NCBI RefSeq assembly: GCF_002868715.1
Contig: NZ_PKLZ01000001.1
Coordinates: 434,001 to 498,000, forward strand
DNA from: Kineobactrum sediminis
GTDB lineage: Bacteria; Pseudomonadota; Gammaproteobacteria; Pseudomonadales; Halieaceae
DNA length: 64,000 nt
Direction: 5' to 3'
The position numbers and the translations under genes are program-made. Below the pieces are notes generated by a model. The model did not search any database. It was not told where the DNA came from and was given only the letters and a program-made list of their open reading frames with translations. Within the stretch, counting starts at the first letter, position 1. Every line of letters starts with the position of its first letter. Positions 48,350-57,213 of the stretch are shown one piece after another.

Positions 48350-49297
48350 TTATTCAACCCAGACGGGTACGGAGCCAATGGTAAAATCAACATGGTGGGC
48401 GCGCAGTTCTTCACCGCAATGGCTGCACACGACCTCGCCGTGCAGGTTTTCCCCGCACAGGGTGTGGGTCAGGCACATGGGACGACCATTGCCGGCGGGG
48501 TCACACCACTTGTCACCCCATTGCAGCAGTGACAAAAAGTAGGGAAACATGTCCCAGCCCTTCTCGGTCAGCGTGTAGGCATAGCGCACGGGCCGCTGCT
48601 GGTAGGGGCGGGCGGCAAAAACACCCTGCTTGACCAGGAACCGTATGCGGTCCGAGAGAATATTGGTGGCCACCGGCAACTCACGGTGAAACTCGTCAAA
48701 CCGCTCAAGCCCATGAAAGGCCAGCGCGATCACATTGGCCGTCCAGCGATCGCCCACCAGGTTAATCAGGTTGCGGTAGACACTGCGCTCGCTGGGCACG
48801 TCCGCGGCCGACAATGAAGACCGGCGGCGCACCTTTTTGTCGCGCGCGTCCCTGGTCGCACCGGGCCCGGGATGATAACTGACATCTCGCCCGTGTACAG
48901 GCTGGCGGCAACTACCACACCGCATCCGGGTCACCAGGTTGTGGCTACAATTGCGGTGAAAGAGATGAACCTTGCCGGACGCCGGTGGCGGATAGTAGCG
49001 CTCCTCCCAAACAACCGCCATCAATGAGCTGTGATACAGGTCTATGGACTTGCGGGTCAGGTGGTAAACCGGGTGGCGCTGACCTGTACCGGCATCCCGT
49101 TTGCGCAGGCAGTCCACCGATTGCAGCCATTTCAGGCGATTGGACAGCACGCCACGAGAGACGCCAGTGGCCTCGAGCATACCGCCGAACGTGTTAATAC
49201 CCCAAAACACCTCCTGGATAATGAGAATGCACCATTTGTCACCCATCTGGTCCAGGGCACGATTGATGGAACTGGCGCGGGTCAGGAGCTGGGTCAC
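48350..49297 (-). CDS. tandem double-HxlR-domain transcriptional regulator
   Basis: 315 aa made of two HxlR-type winged helices. Repeat 1 begins 'RALDQMGDKWCILIIQEVF' and repeat 2 'NLINLVGDRWTANVIALAF'. Each contains the HxlR 'LSNRLKWL / LSDRIRFLVKQGV' recognition part and each is followed by a small Cys/His knuckle: HRNC...RMRCGSCRQ near 115-130 and CLTHTLCG...CSHCGEEL near 275-300. HxlR proteins normally act as dimers of one domain, so this is a covalent dimer with two probable metal or redox sites. It could control the efflux operon or the oxygenase genes nearby. Confidence 0.85.
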   Translation of the reverse strand: MTQLLTRASSINRALDQMGDKWCILIIQEVFWGINTFGGMLEATGVSRGVLSNRLKWLQSVDCLRKRDAGTGQRHPVYHLTRKSIDLYHSSLMAVVWEERYYPPPASGKVHLFHRNCSHNLVTRMRCGSCRQPVHGRDVSYHPGPGATRDARDKKVRRRSSLSAADVPSERSVYRNLINLVGDRWTANVIALAFHGLERFDEFHRELPVATNILSDRIRFLVKQGVFAARPYQQRPVRYAYTLTEKGWDMFPYFLSLLQWGDKWCDPAGNGRPMCLTHTLCGENLHGEVVCSHCGEELRAHHVDFTIGSVPVWVE

Positions 49298-49339
49298 GAC
49301 AGGTACCCCTTCATTGCTGCCTGCGCTTTTGCCGGTGCG

Positions 49340-50239
49340 TCAATGACATTCAAAGTCCAGTACCAGGGACAGGTCTACCTCGTGGCCCTGCCCGAGGCTG
49401 ATACTGCCTTTACCGCGCAATAACAGTTCGTCGTGGTGCAGGCGGATAGCCTCGTCATCCCCCATGAGCACAAAGGTGCCATTGGTTGACAGGTCGGTGA
49501 GCACGAAAAAACCGCGACGAAATTCAATGGTCGCATGCGTGCGCGAGACCCACTCGGCATCCACCCTGACATCCCGCGTTGGCTCGCGGCCCAGAACCAG
49601 GGGTGGCGAGGTATCGCCAAGCTCGGTCACTCCCCCCGCATAGCGCAGTATCAAACAGGTGTTGCCGGTGGAGTCTTCCTGTTCATCCAGGCCCTGGAAC
49701 GAGGTGGTATTACCACTCTCTTCCTGCCAGATGATATCCATTACGTCAATTGGCTCGCGACTACCGGCGATATGCACCTTACCGAGACTGCGGCTGACGA
49801 TATCGGCGCACGGGACAAAGCCCTGCAGGCTCGCTGCGGTCGTCACAATCTGGCCGCGATGGGCCAGCCCTACCATACGGGCCGCCGTGTTGACGGCAGC
49901 CCCGAATACATCGCCACCGTCCTCAAGCAGCACCTGGCCGTGATGCAACCCGATACGCAGGCCCACGCGCTCGCGGAGGAACTGGGTGTTTCCGGAAACA
50001 CCCTGCTGCATCTCAACCGCCGCGCGGATACCGTGGCTGGCCGCGGGAAAGGTGGCCATGATTTCGTCGCCGATGGTCTTGACCACACGACCCTGGTGAC
50101 GCTGCACGCTATCGGCGCACAATGTCAGCATGTGGAGAATGGTCTCGCGCGCGAATTCATCCCCACGTTGCTCGAACAGGCTGGCGCTATCGGTGACGTC
50201 CGCAAAAAGGATGGTAAGTGGCTCTCGGCTCATAGGCAA
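49340..50239 (-). CDS. class III adenylate cyclase fused to an FHA domain
   Basis: 299-aa soluble protein. The cyclase domain (about 5-180) is complete: metal-binding D14 and D58, adenine-specifying K54 and D110, and transition-state N117 and R121. It should therefore make cAMP. The C-terminal FHA domain (about 200-295) keeps the phospho-Thr-binding set (LGRE, VSRTH, STNGT). The fusion suggests cAMP output controlled by Ser/Thr phosphorylation of a partner. No kinase gene is in the window. Its regulatory target may be the neighbouring HxlR or catabolic genes, but that is untested. Confidence 0.9.
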   Translation of the reverse strand: MPMSREPLTILFADVTDSASLFEQRGDEFARETILHMLTLCADSVQRHQGRVVKTIGDEIMATFPAASHGIRAAVEMQQGVSGNTQFLRERVGLRIGLHHGQVLLEDGGDVFGAAVNTAARMVGLAHRGQIVTTAASLQGFVPCADIVSRSLGKVHIAGSREPIDVMDIIWQEESGNTTSFQGLDEQEDSTGNTCLILRYAGGVTELGDTSPPLVLGREPTRDVRVDAEWVSRTHATIEFRRGFFVLTDLSTNGTFVLMGDDEAIRLHHDELLLRGKGSISLGQGHEVDLSLVLDFECH

Positions 50240-50366
50240 AGATAATAGGGGAAAGTCTGCGCTGCCTCCACCGATTTACGGCGGCCCTGCAGCAATCTTT
50301 TCAAGGGTCTACGGATAAGGTTGGTTATTGCAGCCCACCCGAAGCAGGCAGGCTGCAACAATTTCA

Positions 50367-52688
50367 TCAGAAACTCTTGGTAAGAGTAACCCCGGCAGTA
50401 CGCGGCGGCATGTAAAACTCCGAGGTTACGCCAGTAGGGTCGACAATACGGTTGGAAATCTGCAGCTCATCATTGAGGTTTTTACCCCAGACATCCACGC
50501 TGAGGGAACCGTCAGCGCTGGTCCAGCTGACATTGGCGTCAACCATCGCCACACTTTCCTGGCGTTCCACCTCGCGATTCTGGGGCCCGCTGAAGTAATC
50601 ATCCTTCCAGCTGTAGCTGCCGCCCACATCCACAGTGCCGCCATTGTTGAGTGCAACCCGGTAATTGGCTGTCACAGTGAGTGACTGGTCAGGCGCAAAG
50701 GGAAGGTCGTTACCAGACAGGTCCAGGCCATTGGAGTTGATGAATTCATCAAACGTGGCCTCGCTCCAGTTATAGCTGGCATTCACCGTGAGATTTTCCA
50801 GCGGCATGACATCAATCGATGCCTCAAACCCGCGCGACTCTGCCTGGGCATTCAGTAGCACCAGCAGGAAACGGTTGTTGAGCTCAAACACCTGCAGGTC
50901 TTCGTAATCCATATCGTAGTAGGAGAAGTTGAGTTGCAGGCGATTATCCAGCCAGGCCGACTTCATGCCCACTTCCCTGTTCTCCACCACTTCGGGGTCC
51001 ACCGATTCCGTTGCGACACTGGGCAGGTTAGTCTGCGACTGGAAGGCGCCGCTCTTGAAGCCCTCGGAATAGGTGGCATAAAGCATCAGGTCATCGGTGG
51101 GCCGCCAGGTCAACGACAGCTTGTGGGTCACCTCCGACCACGAATCCTCCGCCGACACCGGTGCCGGAAAAGAGGGCAGGATAAGTGGCACACCGGAGGG
51201 GGTGGTGCCCAGCAGGTCCTGCGCGTCCTGGGTGATTTCCTTTTCATCCTCGGCCCAGCGGACACCGTAGGTCAGGGTCATCTGCTCAGTGAAGTCCCAG
51301 TCCACCTGTCCGTAAACGGCGTAGCTGGTGGTGGTGTTGTCCTGTTCGAACAAGACATCGCCTACAGCAGCCAGCCCCAGCCCCTGCAGGGGAGTACTGT
51401 ACTGGGTGTAAAACTCCTCGGCACGCTCGACATCTTCCTCCATGAAAAACAGCCCCCCCAACCAGTTCAGTGTGTCGGTATTACCGGCCACCCGGAACTC
51501 CTGGGAAAACTGTGAGGCGTCTTCATCGGCACCGTTAATCACGTTACCGGGGACGGTGAAAAAGCCCGGGGGGAGTGGCACACCGGGAGGCGATGGCGCA
51601 TCCAGATCGTTCAGGGGAACACCGGTGAGGTCATCCACCCAGGTGTATTCACTGGCGCGCCACGCGGTGATGGACGTCAGCATCGACCAGCCCATATCGT
51701 ACTCGAGGCGGGCCATGAGTCCGTGAATTTCCCGCTCCTGGTCAGTATCAAACTGGGTGGCGCAGTTGCGGTCATCGGCCATATAACTTTCGGACATGCC
51801 GATACGCCAGAACGGGGCGAGACCCGCAATCGCGTTGTCAACATTCTGGATATGGCGGCAGGGACCGTTGGTTTCGTCGCGGCTGTAGTCACCGCTCAGC
51901 AGCAGGTCGGCACGCTCGCCCAGGTCGAACATGAGCTGGGCGCGGAAGCTGACGTTTTGGGCGTCATCCAGCTCTTCGCCGGCACCGGCGGCGCCGACGC
52001 TCTCGCCGATAATCGGGCTGCTGCCCAGGTTACCCGAGGTTGCAATCTGGTCTTCGGTGATGACGTTCTGCCCAAAGCCATCGCGCTCACGATAGGAATA
52101 CACCAGTTTACCGGCGATATTATCGGTTATACCGCCAGTCAAAAGGCCCTGGAAATGGCGCAGCCTGTCAGTACCTAATGAAACCCGGACCTTGGCCTCG
52201 GTTTCCTGGGAAGGGCGTGACGTCACGATATTGATCGCGCCCCCATTGGTATTCTTGCCGTAGAGCGTACCCTGGGGCCCCCGCAGGATTTCGACCCGCT
52301 CCAGATCAAACATGTCAAAACCGACGCCGCCGGTACGGCCTATGTAGACTTCGTCCAGGAACACACCCACGGCGGGGTCGCTGGCAGCGGAATCGGAACT
52401 GTTGCCGATACCACGGATATAGATGCGCGGCTCCCCAATACCGAATTGATTGAACGTGAGCCCCGGTGTACGGAAGGCGATATCGTTGAGGCTACTGATC
52501 TTGCCCACCTCAATATCGCTGCCGGCGAGGGCCGCAACCGACAGGGGCACATCCTGGATACTCTGGGCGCGACGTTCTGCGGTCACAACCACCTCTTCCA
52601 GCTGTTGCTGGGCAGAGGCCATCATGGGCAGGGACGCAGGGAGCAGAACCAGGGCGGAAATGGCGATACGAAGCTTGTTATTTTTCAT
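50367..52688 (-). CDS. TonB-dependent outer-membrane receptor
   Basis: 773 aa. The signal peptide ends MASA, followed by TonB box 'LEEVVVTAERR', a plug domain (about 45-165, 'RIYIRGIGNSS', 'GPQGTLYGKNTNGGAINIVT') and a 22-strand-type barrel ending in LTKSF. The barrel is of the broad 'RAQSIQDVPLSVAAL' group common in marine bacteria and used for hydrophobic or complex organic substrates. It lies 78 bp downstream of the carotenoid-oxygenase-family gene on the same strand and is probably cotranscribed. It may import that enzyme's substrate. Confidence 0.93.
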   Translation of the reverse strand: MKNNKLRIAISALVLLPASLPMMASAQQQLEEVVVTAERRAQSIQDVPLSVAALAGSDIEVGKISSLNDIAFRTPGLTFNQFGIGEPRIYIRGIGNSSDSAASDPAVGVFLDEVYIGRTGGVGFDMFDLERVEILRGPQGTLYGKNTNGGAINIVTSRPSQETEAKVRVSLGTDRLRHFQGLLTGGITDNIAGKLVYSYRERDGFGQNVITEDQIATSGNLGSSPIIGESVGAAGAGEELDDAQNVSFRAQLMFDLGERADLLLSGDYSRDETNGPCRHIQNVDNAIAGLAPFWRIGMSESYMADDRNCATQFDTDQEREIHGLMARLEYDMGWSMLTSITAWRASEYTWVDDLTGVPLNDLDAPSPPGVPLPPGFFTVPGNVINGADEDASQFSQEFRVAGNTDTLNWLGGLFFMEEDVERAEEFYTQYSTPLQGLGLAAVGDVLFEQDNTTTSYAVYGQVDWDFTEQMTLTYGVRWAEDEKEITQDAQDLLGTTPSGVPLILPSFPAPVSAEDSWSEVTHKLSLTWRPTDDLMLYATYSEGFKSGAFQSQTNLPSVATESVDPEVVENREVGMKSAWLDNRLQLNFSYYDMDYEDLQVFELNNRFLLVLLNAQAESRGFEASIDVMPLENLTVNASYNWSEATFDEFINSNGLDLSGNDLPFAPDQSLTVTANYRVALNNGGTVDVGGSYSWKDDYFSGPQNREVERQESVAMVDANVSWTSADGSLSVDVWGKNLNDELQISNRIVDPTGVTSEFYMPPRTAGVTLTKSF

Positions 52689-52766
52689 GGCAACCTCTTA
52701 CGGGATAATGGTTTATTCAGTCAATCAGTCTGGATCAACTCTTTCTATTGCGCCAACGGCGCCGGT

Positions 52767-54290
52767 TCAGCGCGCAGCAAACAGATCTTCGCCACGGGCC
52801 CAGGTGGCATGGAAACCAAAGGGCACACGGTGAGGCATGACCACGCGAGCCACCGGCCCGGCCTCTATATCGGTGGCATCAAAGACCAGGCAGCGCGATT
52901 CCCAGGTGTTACTGTCCGTCACCAGGGTGATCACATAGCCATCATCTTCCGCGGACAGGGCCGTGGCACCGCGGCGAGGCGCGAATACCGCCTCGCTGCC
53001 GAAGACCCCTGGGCCATAATCCCACTGCCAGCGCTTGCCGGTATCGTTGTCGTATTTCACCAGGCCTGTGAAACGCAGGGTAAAGCCGCCCTCATGGTGC
53101 AGGGGAATACGCTGGTGGTAGGCATAGCGACTCTTGCGGCCGTGGTACAACGGATTGGTTTTATTGAATTCAGTGTTGAGGTCATCAATATCGCCCTCGC
53201 GCACCTCGCCTGTGCGCAGGTTGAAACGCCAGCGGTAGTTATTGGCCTCAAGGCGCATATACGCCAGCATCGAGGCCAGTTCGCCCTCCCCGGGCTGGGC
53301 ATCCGGCATGGGGTTGGTGGAGCGGCAGCCGTCCATGATGACCCAGTCGCCCTCTTCCCAACAATTGCTGGTGTGGAGGATGTAGCAGGGTTCGCACTCG
53401 AACCAGCGTACTTCGCTGCCGGCCCCGTGGCGGGGAATAAGGCCAAAGCGGGTGGGAATATCCTTGTGGAAAGTCAGCACCCGGTAGCCGTGCCGGTTCA
53501 GCACTTCCATGTCGTGGAAGAAGGGCAGGTCATGGAGGATCGTATAGTGGGTGGTAAAGCCGATATCGTGGGGCAAGCGCGGGCCCGGCAGGTCAATAGC
53601 CACCTCGTGCAATAGTTTGCCGTTGGCATCCGCTACGCCATAAGTCATGTAGGGCGGCGTGTCGCCATAATCAAAAAACAGCAGCTCACCGGTAGCGAGA
53701 TCAACCTTGGAGTGGGCGGACAAACGCCGCTGGCTGCGGCCCTCCAGGTCATAATATCCCTTGGTGGAGAGGTCCGCCGCGTCCATCCGATAGGGATGAC
53801 CGGCGTTGTACCACAGGCTCATCAGGTCGCCGTTATAGAAGAAAATATCGGTATTGGAGGTATCCTTGATCCCGAACTGGGACAGGGAGTAATCAAAGGG
53901 CCCCATGACCCCGGGAGACACCGAGCGACCAGCGGCGTGTTCATCCTGCAGCGCCAGCGTGTTCACATAACGATTGCGGTAGGCCACCTGGCCATCGCGG
54001 AAATAAACACCGTGCACCATCCCGTCACCATCAAAGGGGTGATAGCGGTTTTTAGGCTCAAGCAATGGATTGGGACCATTGCGGAAATAGGCGCCCTCCA
54101 GGTCGGCGGGCAACTGGCCCTCCACTCGCAAACCCGACACATCCAGCTGGTTCGATGTTGGCGCGTATACACCGTGAAGGTACGGGTTATCGAGGGTATA
54201 GATCCACGGCTGGGTGTCGCTGAAATCAGCTGCGCCGCCGATACATTGCTCAACAGACGGATATTCGGTGACCTTGCTCAGGCTTCGCAT
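52767..54290 (-). CDS. carotenoid cleavage oxygenase family enzyme (RPE65/lignostilbene type)
   Basis: 507 aa, seven-bladed propeller family with non-heme Fe(II) held by four His. All four are present: H193 (LSAHSKVD), H241 (PHDIGFTTHY), H306 (CYILHTSN) and H494 (PFGFHATW). The family cleaves C=C bonds of carotenoids, apocarotenoids or stilbenes. No signal peptide, so cytoplasmic. The ATG at 54290 has GGGAG 7 bp upstream; the frame runs 73 codons further without similarity. It shares a divergent control region with the SDR gene train and precedes the TonB receptor. Substrate unknown. Confidence 0.92.
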   Translation of the reverse strand: MRSLSKVTEYPSVEQCIGGAADFSDTQPWIYTLDNPYLHGVYAPTSNQLDVSGLRVEGQLPADLEGAYFRNGPNPLLEPKNRYHPFDGDGMVHGVYFRDGQVAYRNRYVNTLALQDEHAAGRSVSPGVMGPFDYSLSQFGIKDTSNTDIFFYNGDLMSLWYNAGHPYRMDAADLSTKGYYDLEGRSQRRLSAHSKVDLATGELLFFDYGDTPPYMTYGVADANGKLLHEVAIDLPGPRLPHDIGFTTHYTILHDLPFFHDMEVLNRHGYRVLTFHKDIPTRFGLIPRHGAGSEVRWFECEPCYILHTSNCWEEGDWVIMDGCRSTNPMPDAQPGEGELASMLAYMRLEANNYRWRFNLRTGEVREGDIDDLNTEFNKTNPLYHGRKSRYAYHQRIPLHHEGGFTLRFTGLVKYDNDTGKRWQWDYGPGVFGSEAVFAPRRGATALSAEDDGYVITLVTDSNTWESRCLVFDATDIEAGPVARVVMPHRVPFGFHATWARGEDLFAAR

Positions 54291-54353
54291 AGTTCGCTCC
54301 CTGGTAATCTGGTTCCACCGCCAAAGCGCTCGGTGCGAGTGGATTTCAGAGGG

Positions 54354-54381
54354 ATTATAGGTACGTAGTATTTTTATGCAA
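54354..54381 (-). promoter_or_regulatory. sigma-70 promoter of the oxygenase gene
   Basis: On the minus strand, perfect -10 TATAAT (complement of 54354-54359) and TTGCAT (complement of 54376-54381) are spaced 16 bp. Transcription should start about 55-60 bp before the ATG. The -35 lies within the inverted-repeat operator. Confidence 0.55.
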
Positions 54382-54393
54382 GTATAAAAATAC
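54368..54393. promoter_or_regulatory. candidate operator: perfect 10-bp inverted repeat
   Basis: GTATTTTTAT and ATAAAAATAC form perfect arms separated by 6 bp, in otherwise GC-rich DNA. The dyad covers the -35 of the oxygenase promoter and lies upstream of the SDR promoter, the ideal place for a repressor controlling both directions. Which regulator binds is unknown; the double-HxlR protein is one candidate. Confidence 0.65.
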
Positions 54394-54438
54394 GGCGCAG
54401 GACGTATTGAATCCGGATACTTGCCAGTCAGCCGCGGC

Positions 54439-54466
54439 TTGGGTAAGCTCCCGGTCTGTTTATAAA
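54439..54466 (+). promoter_or_regulatory. sigma-70 promoter of the SDR gene train
   Basis: TTGGGT (54439-54444), a 16-bp spacer and TATAAA (54461-54466), 24 bp before the SDR ATG. Good -10, moderate -35. Confidence 0.42.
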
Positions 54467-54490
54467 AGTCACCTGCGAGCCGAAATTGAA

Positions 54491-55381
54491 ATGACTGACC
54501 ATGACCCACACGGACTTGCGGGAAAAGTGATGATCATCACCGGCGCCGGCAAGGGCCTGGGCCGTGCCTATGCACTGTATCTCGCTGCCCTGGGCGTACG
54601 GGTGGTCGTTAACAACCGCAGTCACGCCACCGATAGCGTGCGCAGTGCCGATGCCGTTGTTGCAGAAATCGAGGCCGCGGGCGGGCAGGCAATTGCGGAT
54701 TACAGCGATGCGGCAGAGCCCGATTGTGGGCAGCGGTTACTGGCGCTGAGCCTGGATCATTTCGGGCAACTCGATGCCGTAATCGCCAATGCCGGCGTAT
54801 CCGAGGCCACGTCTTTTCACAAACAGTCTCTGGCGGAATTCCGGCGCATTGTTGACATCAACCTCATGGGGACAGCCCACCTGCTACACCCCATTTTCGC
54901 GCATTTTTACCGGGAGCGTCGCGGCGCAATCATCGTCAGCAGTTCCGCGGCAGGGCTGTACGGCGAGCATGGCCTGCCGGCCTACTCTGCGTCAAAAGCC
55001 GGGTTAATCGGGCTTTGCCAGGCGCTGGCGCTGGAGGGAAGCTCACACGGGGTCCGGGTTAACACCATTGCGCCCTTTGCCGCAACGGCCATGACCGAGC
55101 AAAGCCTGTCACCGGCGCTGAAGGAACAGCTCACCAGCGCCGCGGTGGCGCCCGCTGTCGCCTGGCTGGCCAGCGACCAATGCAGCCTGAACGGTGAGAC
55201 CCTGATTGCCGGGGGCAACCGGCTCAGCCGGGCCAGGCCGCTAATGGCCGCGGGATTGCAGCGGCCACAGGCAATGTCCATGGCGGAAGCCTGGGAGACT
55301 CTTGCGGCACAACCTCTCGACCGGGATTTTCGCTCTGCAATAGCCCTGTTTCGGGACTTTATCAAAGGGATGCCACAGTGA
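54491..55381 (+). CDS. SDR oxidoreductase, MFE-2/3-hydroxyacyl-CoA dehydrogenase-like
   Basis: 296-aa Rossmann enzyme. Cofactor motif TGAGKGLG (17-24) and catalytic Y165-x-x-x-K169 in YSASK, with the Ser at 'IIVSSSA'. The N-terminus 'GAGKGLGRAYALYLAALGVRVVVNN' style is close to the dehydrogenase part of type-2 multifunctional beta-oxidation enzymes. A (3R)-hydroxyacyl-CoA or hydroxysteroid step is therefore plausible. ATG 54491 gives the family start. It is the first gene of the plus-strand train; its TGA overlaps the next ATG. Confidence 0.85.
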   Translation: MTDHDPHGLAGKVMIITGAGKGLGRAYALYLAALGVRVVVNNRSHATDSVRSADAVVAEIEAAGGQAIADYSDAAEPDCGQRLLALSLDHFGQLDAVIANAGVSEATSFHKQSLAEFRRIVDINLMGTAHLLHPIFAHFYRERRGAIIVSSSAAGLYGEHGLPAYSASKAGLIGLCQALALEGSSHGVRVNTIAPFAATAMTEQSLSPALKEQLTSAAVAPAVAWLASDQCSLNGETLIAGGNRLSRARPLMAAGLQRPQAMSMAEAWETLAAQPLDRDFRSAIALFRDFIKGMPQ

Positions 55382-56172
55382 TGGAGCTTGTCGGCCTGCT
55401 TGCCATTAATCTCGGGGTCGCTGTTGCGGCCGCGACCATTCTCTGGCTCGCCAGTATCCCGCTGCGCGATGTCAGTATCATCGACATGTTCTTCGCTCTC
55501 ATCATTCTGGCGATTACCGGGGTCAGCTTTCTCCTGGCAGACGCCACCGGCCCGCTGCAGTGGCTGCTGCTGACAATGGTGCTGTTATGGGGAGTTCGTA
55601 TTACCGCCTACCTGATGGCGCGCAACTGGGGTCACGGCGAGGACCCACGCTACACCAGGCTGCGCAGCTGGGTGGACAGTGAGCGCCGCTTTATCTGGCT
55701 CAGCCTGCGCAAGGTATTTCTTCTGCAGGCGCTGGTGCTATGGCTGGCATCGCTGCCAGTACAAGTGGGGATGCAGCAGGGCACTGAAGCGCCCGGTTGG
55801 CTGGCAATCGCCGGCACAGCCCTGTGGCTGCTCGGCCTGGTGACGGAAACCGTCGCCGACCGGCAACTGCAATATTTCAGGGCGAACCCGAGCAACAAGG
55901 GCACAGTGCTGTGCACGGGACTGTGGCGCTATTCCCGCCACCCCAATTATTTCGGCGAACTGTGTGTGTGGTGGGGTATCTGGCTGGTTGCCTGCGAGGT
56001 GCCATTTGGCTTTCTGACCATCATCGGACCACTCGCTTACAGTTATCTGATCGTGAATGTCACCGGCCAGCGTACCCTGGACAAGAAACTGGCGCGGGAA
56101 AAGCCCGGTTATGCCGAGTACATGGCCACAACCAGCGGCCTGATACCCCTGCCCCGACGCAAATCGCGGTAA
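55381..56172 (+). CDS. DUF1295 / steroid 5-alpha-reductase-like membrane protein
   Basis: 263-aa integral membrane protein with about six hydrophobic segments. The C-terminal signature of the isoprenylcysteine methyltransferase/steroid reductase fold is 'GLWRYSRHPNYFGELCVWWG' followed by 'YLIVNVTGQRTLDKKL'. Such proteins use NAD(P)H to reduce a conjugated C=C bond in lipid or steroid-like substrates, or are uncharacterised. The ATG shares one base with the SDR stop; a GTG one codon earlier is also possible. Coupling to the SDR suggests both act on the same molecule. Confidence 0.83.
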   Translation: MELVGLLAINLGVAVAAATILWLASIPLRDVSIIDMFFALIILAITGVSFLLADATGPLQWLLLTMVLLWGVRITAYLMARNWGHGEDPRYTRLRSWVDSERRFIWLSLRKVFLLQALVLWLASLPVQVGMQQGTEAPGWLAIAGTALWLLGLVTETVADRQLQYFRANPSNKGTVLCTGLWRYSRHPNYFGELCVWWGIWLVACEVPFGFLTIIGPLAYSYLIVNVTGQRTLDKKLAREKPGYAEYMATTSGLIPLPRRKSR

Positions 56173-56281
56173 TGCTCCCACGGTCTGTTGCGAGCGAGGC
56201 TGAGCGCCCCAACCTTGCCTGGGACAGAGGGGTGAATTACCATACGGTCTTTTAATACAAGTTACACTGGACTCCCTAGCC

Positions 56282-57196
56282 ATGACGCCAAGCCTCGCTG
56301 CCCTTCGCATCCCCGTCTTCCAGGCACCCATGTTCCTGCAGTCCGGTCCCGACATGGTGATTGCCAGCTGTAAGGCCGGGATCGTCGGCACCTTTCCCTC
56401 GGTGAATGCCCGCACTACCGACGAACTGGAAAACTGGCTGCAACAGATTACCGCCGCGGTTGGCGGCGAAAAGGACGGCCCCTGGGCCATGAACCTGATG
56501 ATGCACCGCTCCAATACCCGTCGCTTCGAAGACCTGGCGCTGGCAGTGAAGTATCGCGCACCACTGGTAATCTCGGCTCTGGGTAGCCCGAAAGAGGCCG
56601 TTGACGAGGTCCACGGCTACGGCGGCAAGGTCTTCGCCGATGTCATCGACACCCGTTTTGCGCGCAAGGCGATAGAGGCCGGCGTGGATGGCCTGGTACT
56701 GGTCGCCGCGGGAGCCGGTGGCCATACCGGGCAACAGTCGGGCTTTGCCTTTGTTGAGGAAGTACGCGAGTTCTGGGACGGTGATATCGTGCTCGGGGGC
56801 GGCATCTCCACCGGGCGTGCGGTTCGCGCCGCACAGGTGCTGGGAGCCGATTATGCCTACATGGGTACCCGCTTCATCGCCACGGAAGAAAGCATGGCGG
56901 TGCCGGCCTACAAACAAATGGTGGTGGACGCCACCGGCGCCGATATTGTGTGCTCCGACGCCCTCACCGGGGTCAAGGCCAACTGGTTGCGCGCCAGCCT
57001 CGTGGAGGCCGGCTATGATCCGGACAATATGCCCGCAGCGGGGGCCGTTGATATTCTCAAGAGCTCCAGCGATGCCAAACGCTGGCGGGATGTGTGGGCC
57101 GCGGGACAGGGCGTGGGTGCCATTCATGACATTCTGCCGATCGCAACTCTGGTCGATCGGCTGGAAACCGAATACCGGGCCGCTTGCGCGGAGTAA
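56282..57196 (+). CDS. nitronate monooxygenase / enoyl-reductase-like FMN TIM barrel
   Basis: 304-aa FMN-binding barrel of the 2-nitropropane-dioxygenase superfamily. Signature 'AAGAGGHTGQQSG' carries the His of class I nitronate monooxygenases, and the FMN phosphate region is 'VLGGGISTGRAVRAAQVLGADYAYMGTRF'-like. In catabolic clusters relatives may act as enoyl-CoA or quinone reductases, so nitronate may not be the real substrate. 109 bp separate it from the DUF1295 gene; the next gene starts 18 bp after its stop. Confidence 0.82.
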   Translation: MTPSLAALRIPVFQAPMFLQSGPDMVIASCKAGIVGTFPSVNARTTDELENWLQQITAAVGGEKDGPWAMNLMMHRSNTRRFEDLALAVKYRAPLVISALGSPKEAVDEVHGYGGKVFADVIDTRFARKAIEAGVDGLVLVAAGAGGHTGQQSGFAFVEEVREFWDGDIVLGGGISTGRAVRAAQVLGADYAYMGTRFIATEESMAVPAYKQMVVDATGADIVCSDALTGVKANWLRASLVEAGYDPDNMPAAGAVDILKSSSDAKRWRDVWAAGQGVGAIHDILPIATLVDRLETEYRAACAE

Positions 57197-57213
57197 CCGG
57201 CGGAGATCAGATC

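Noticed and set aside
56173-56281. Internal promoter before the NMO-like gene
   Set aside because: AT-rich TTTTAATAC and TACACT patches exist but no -35/-10 pair with acceptable spacing.
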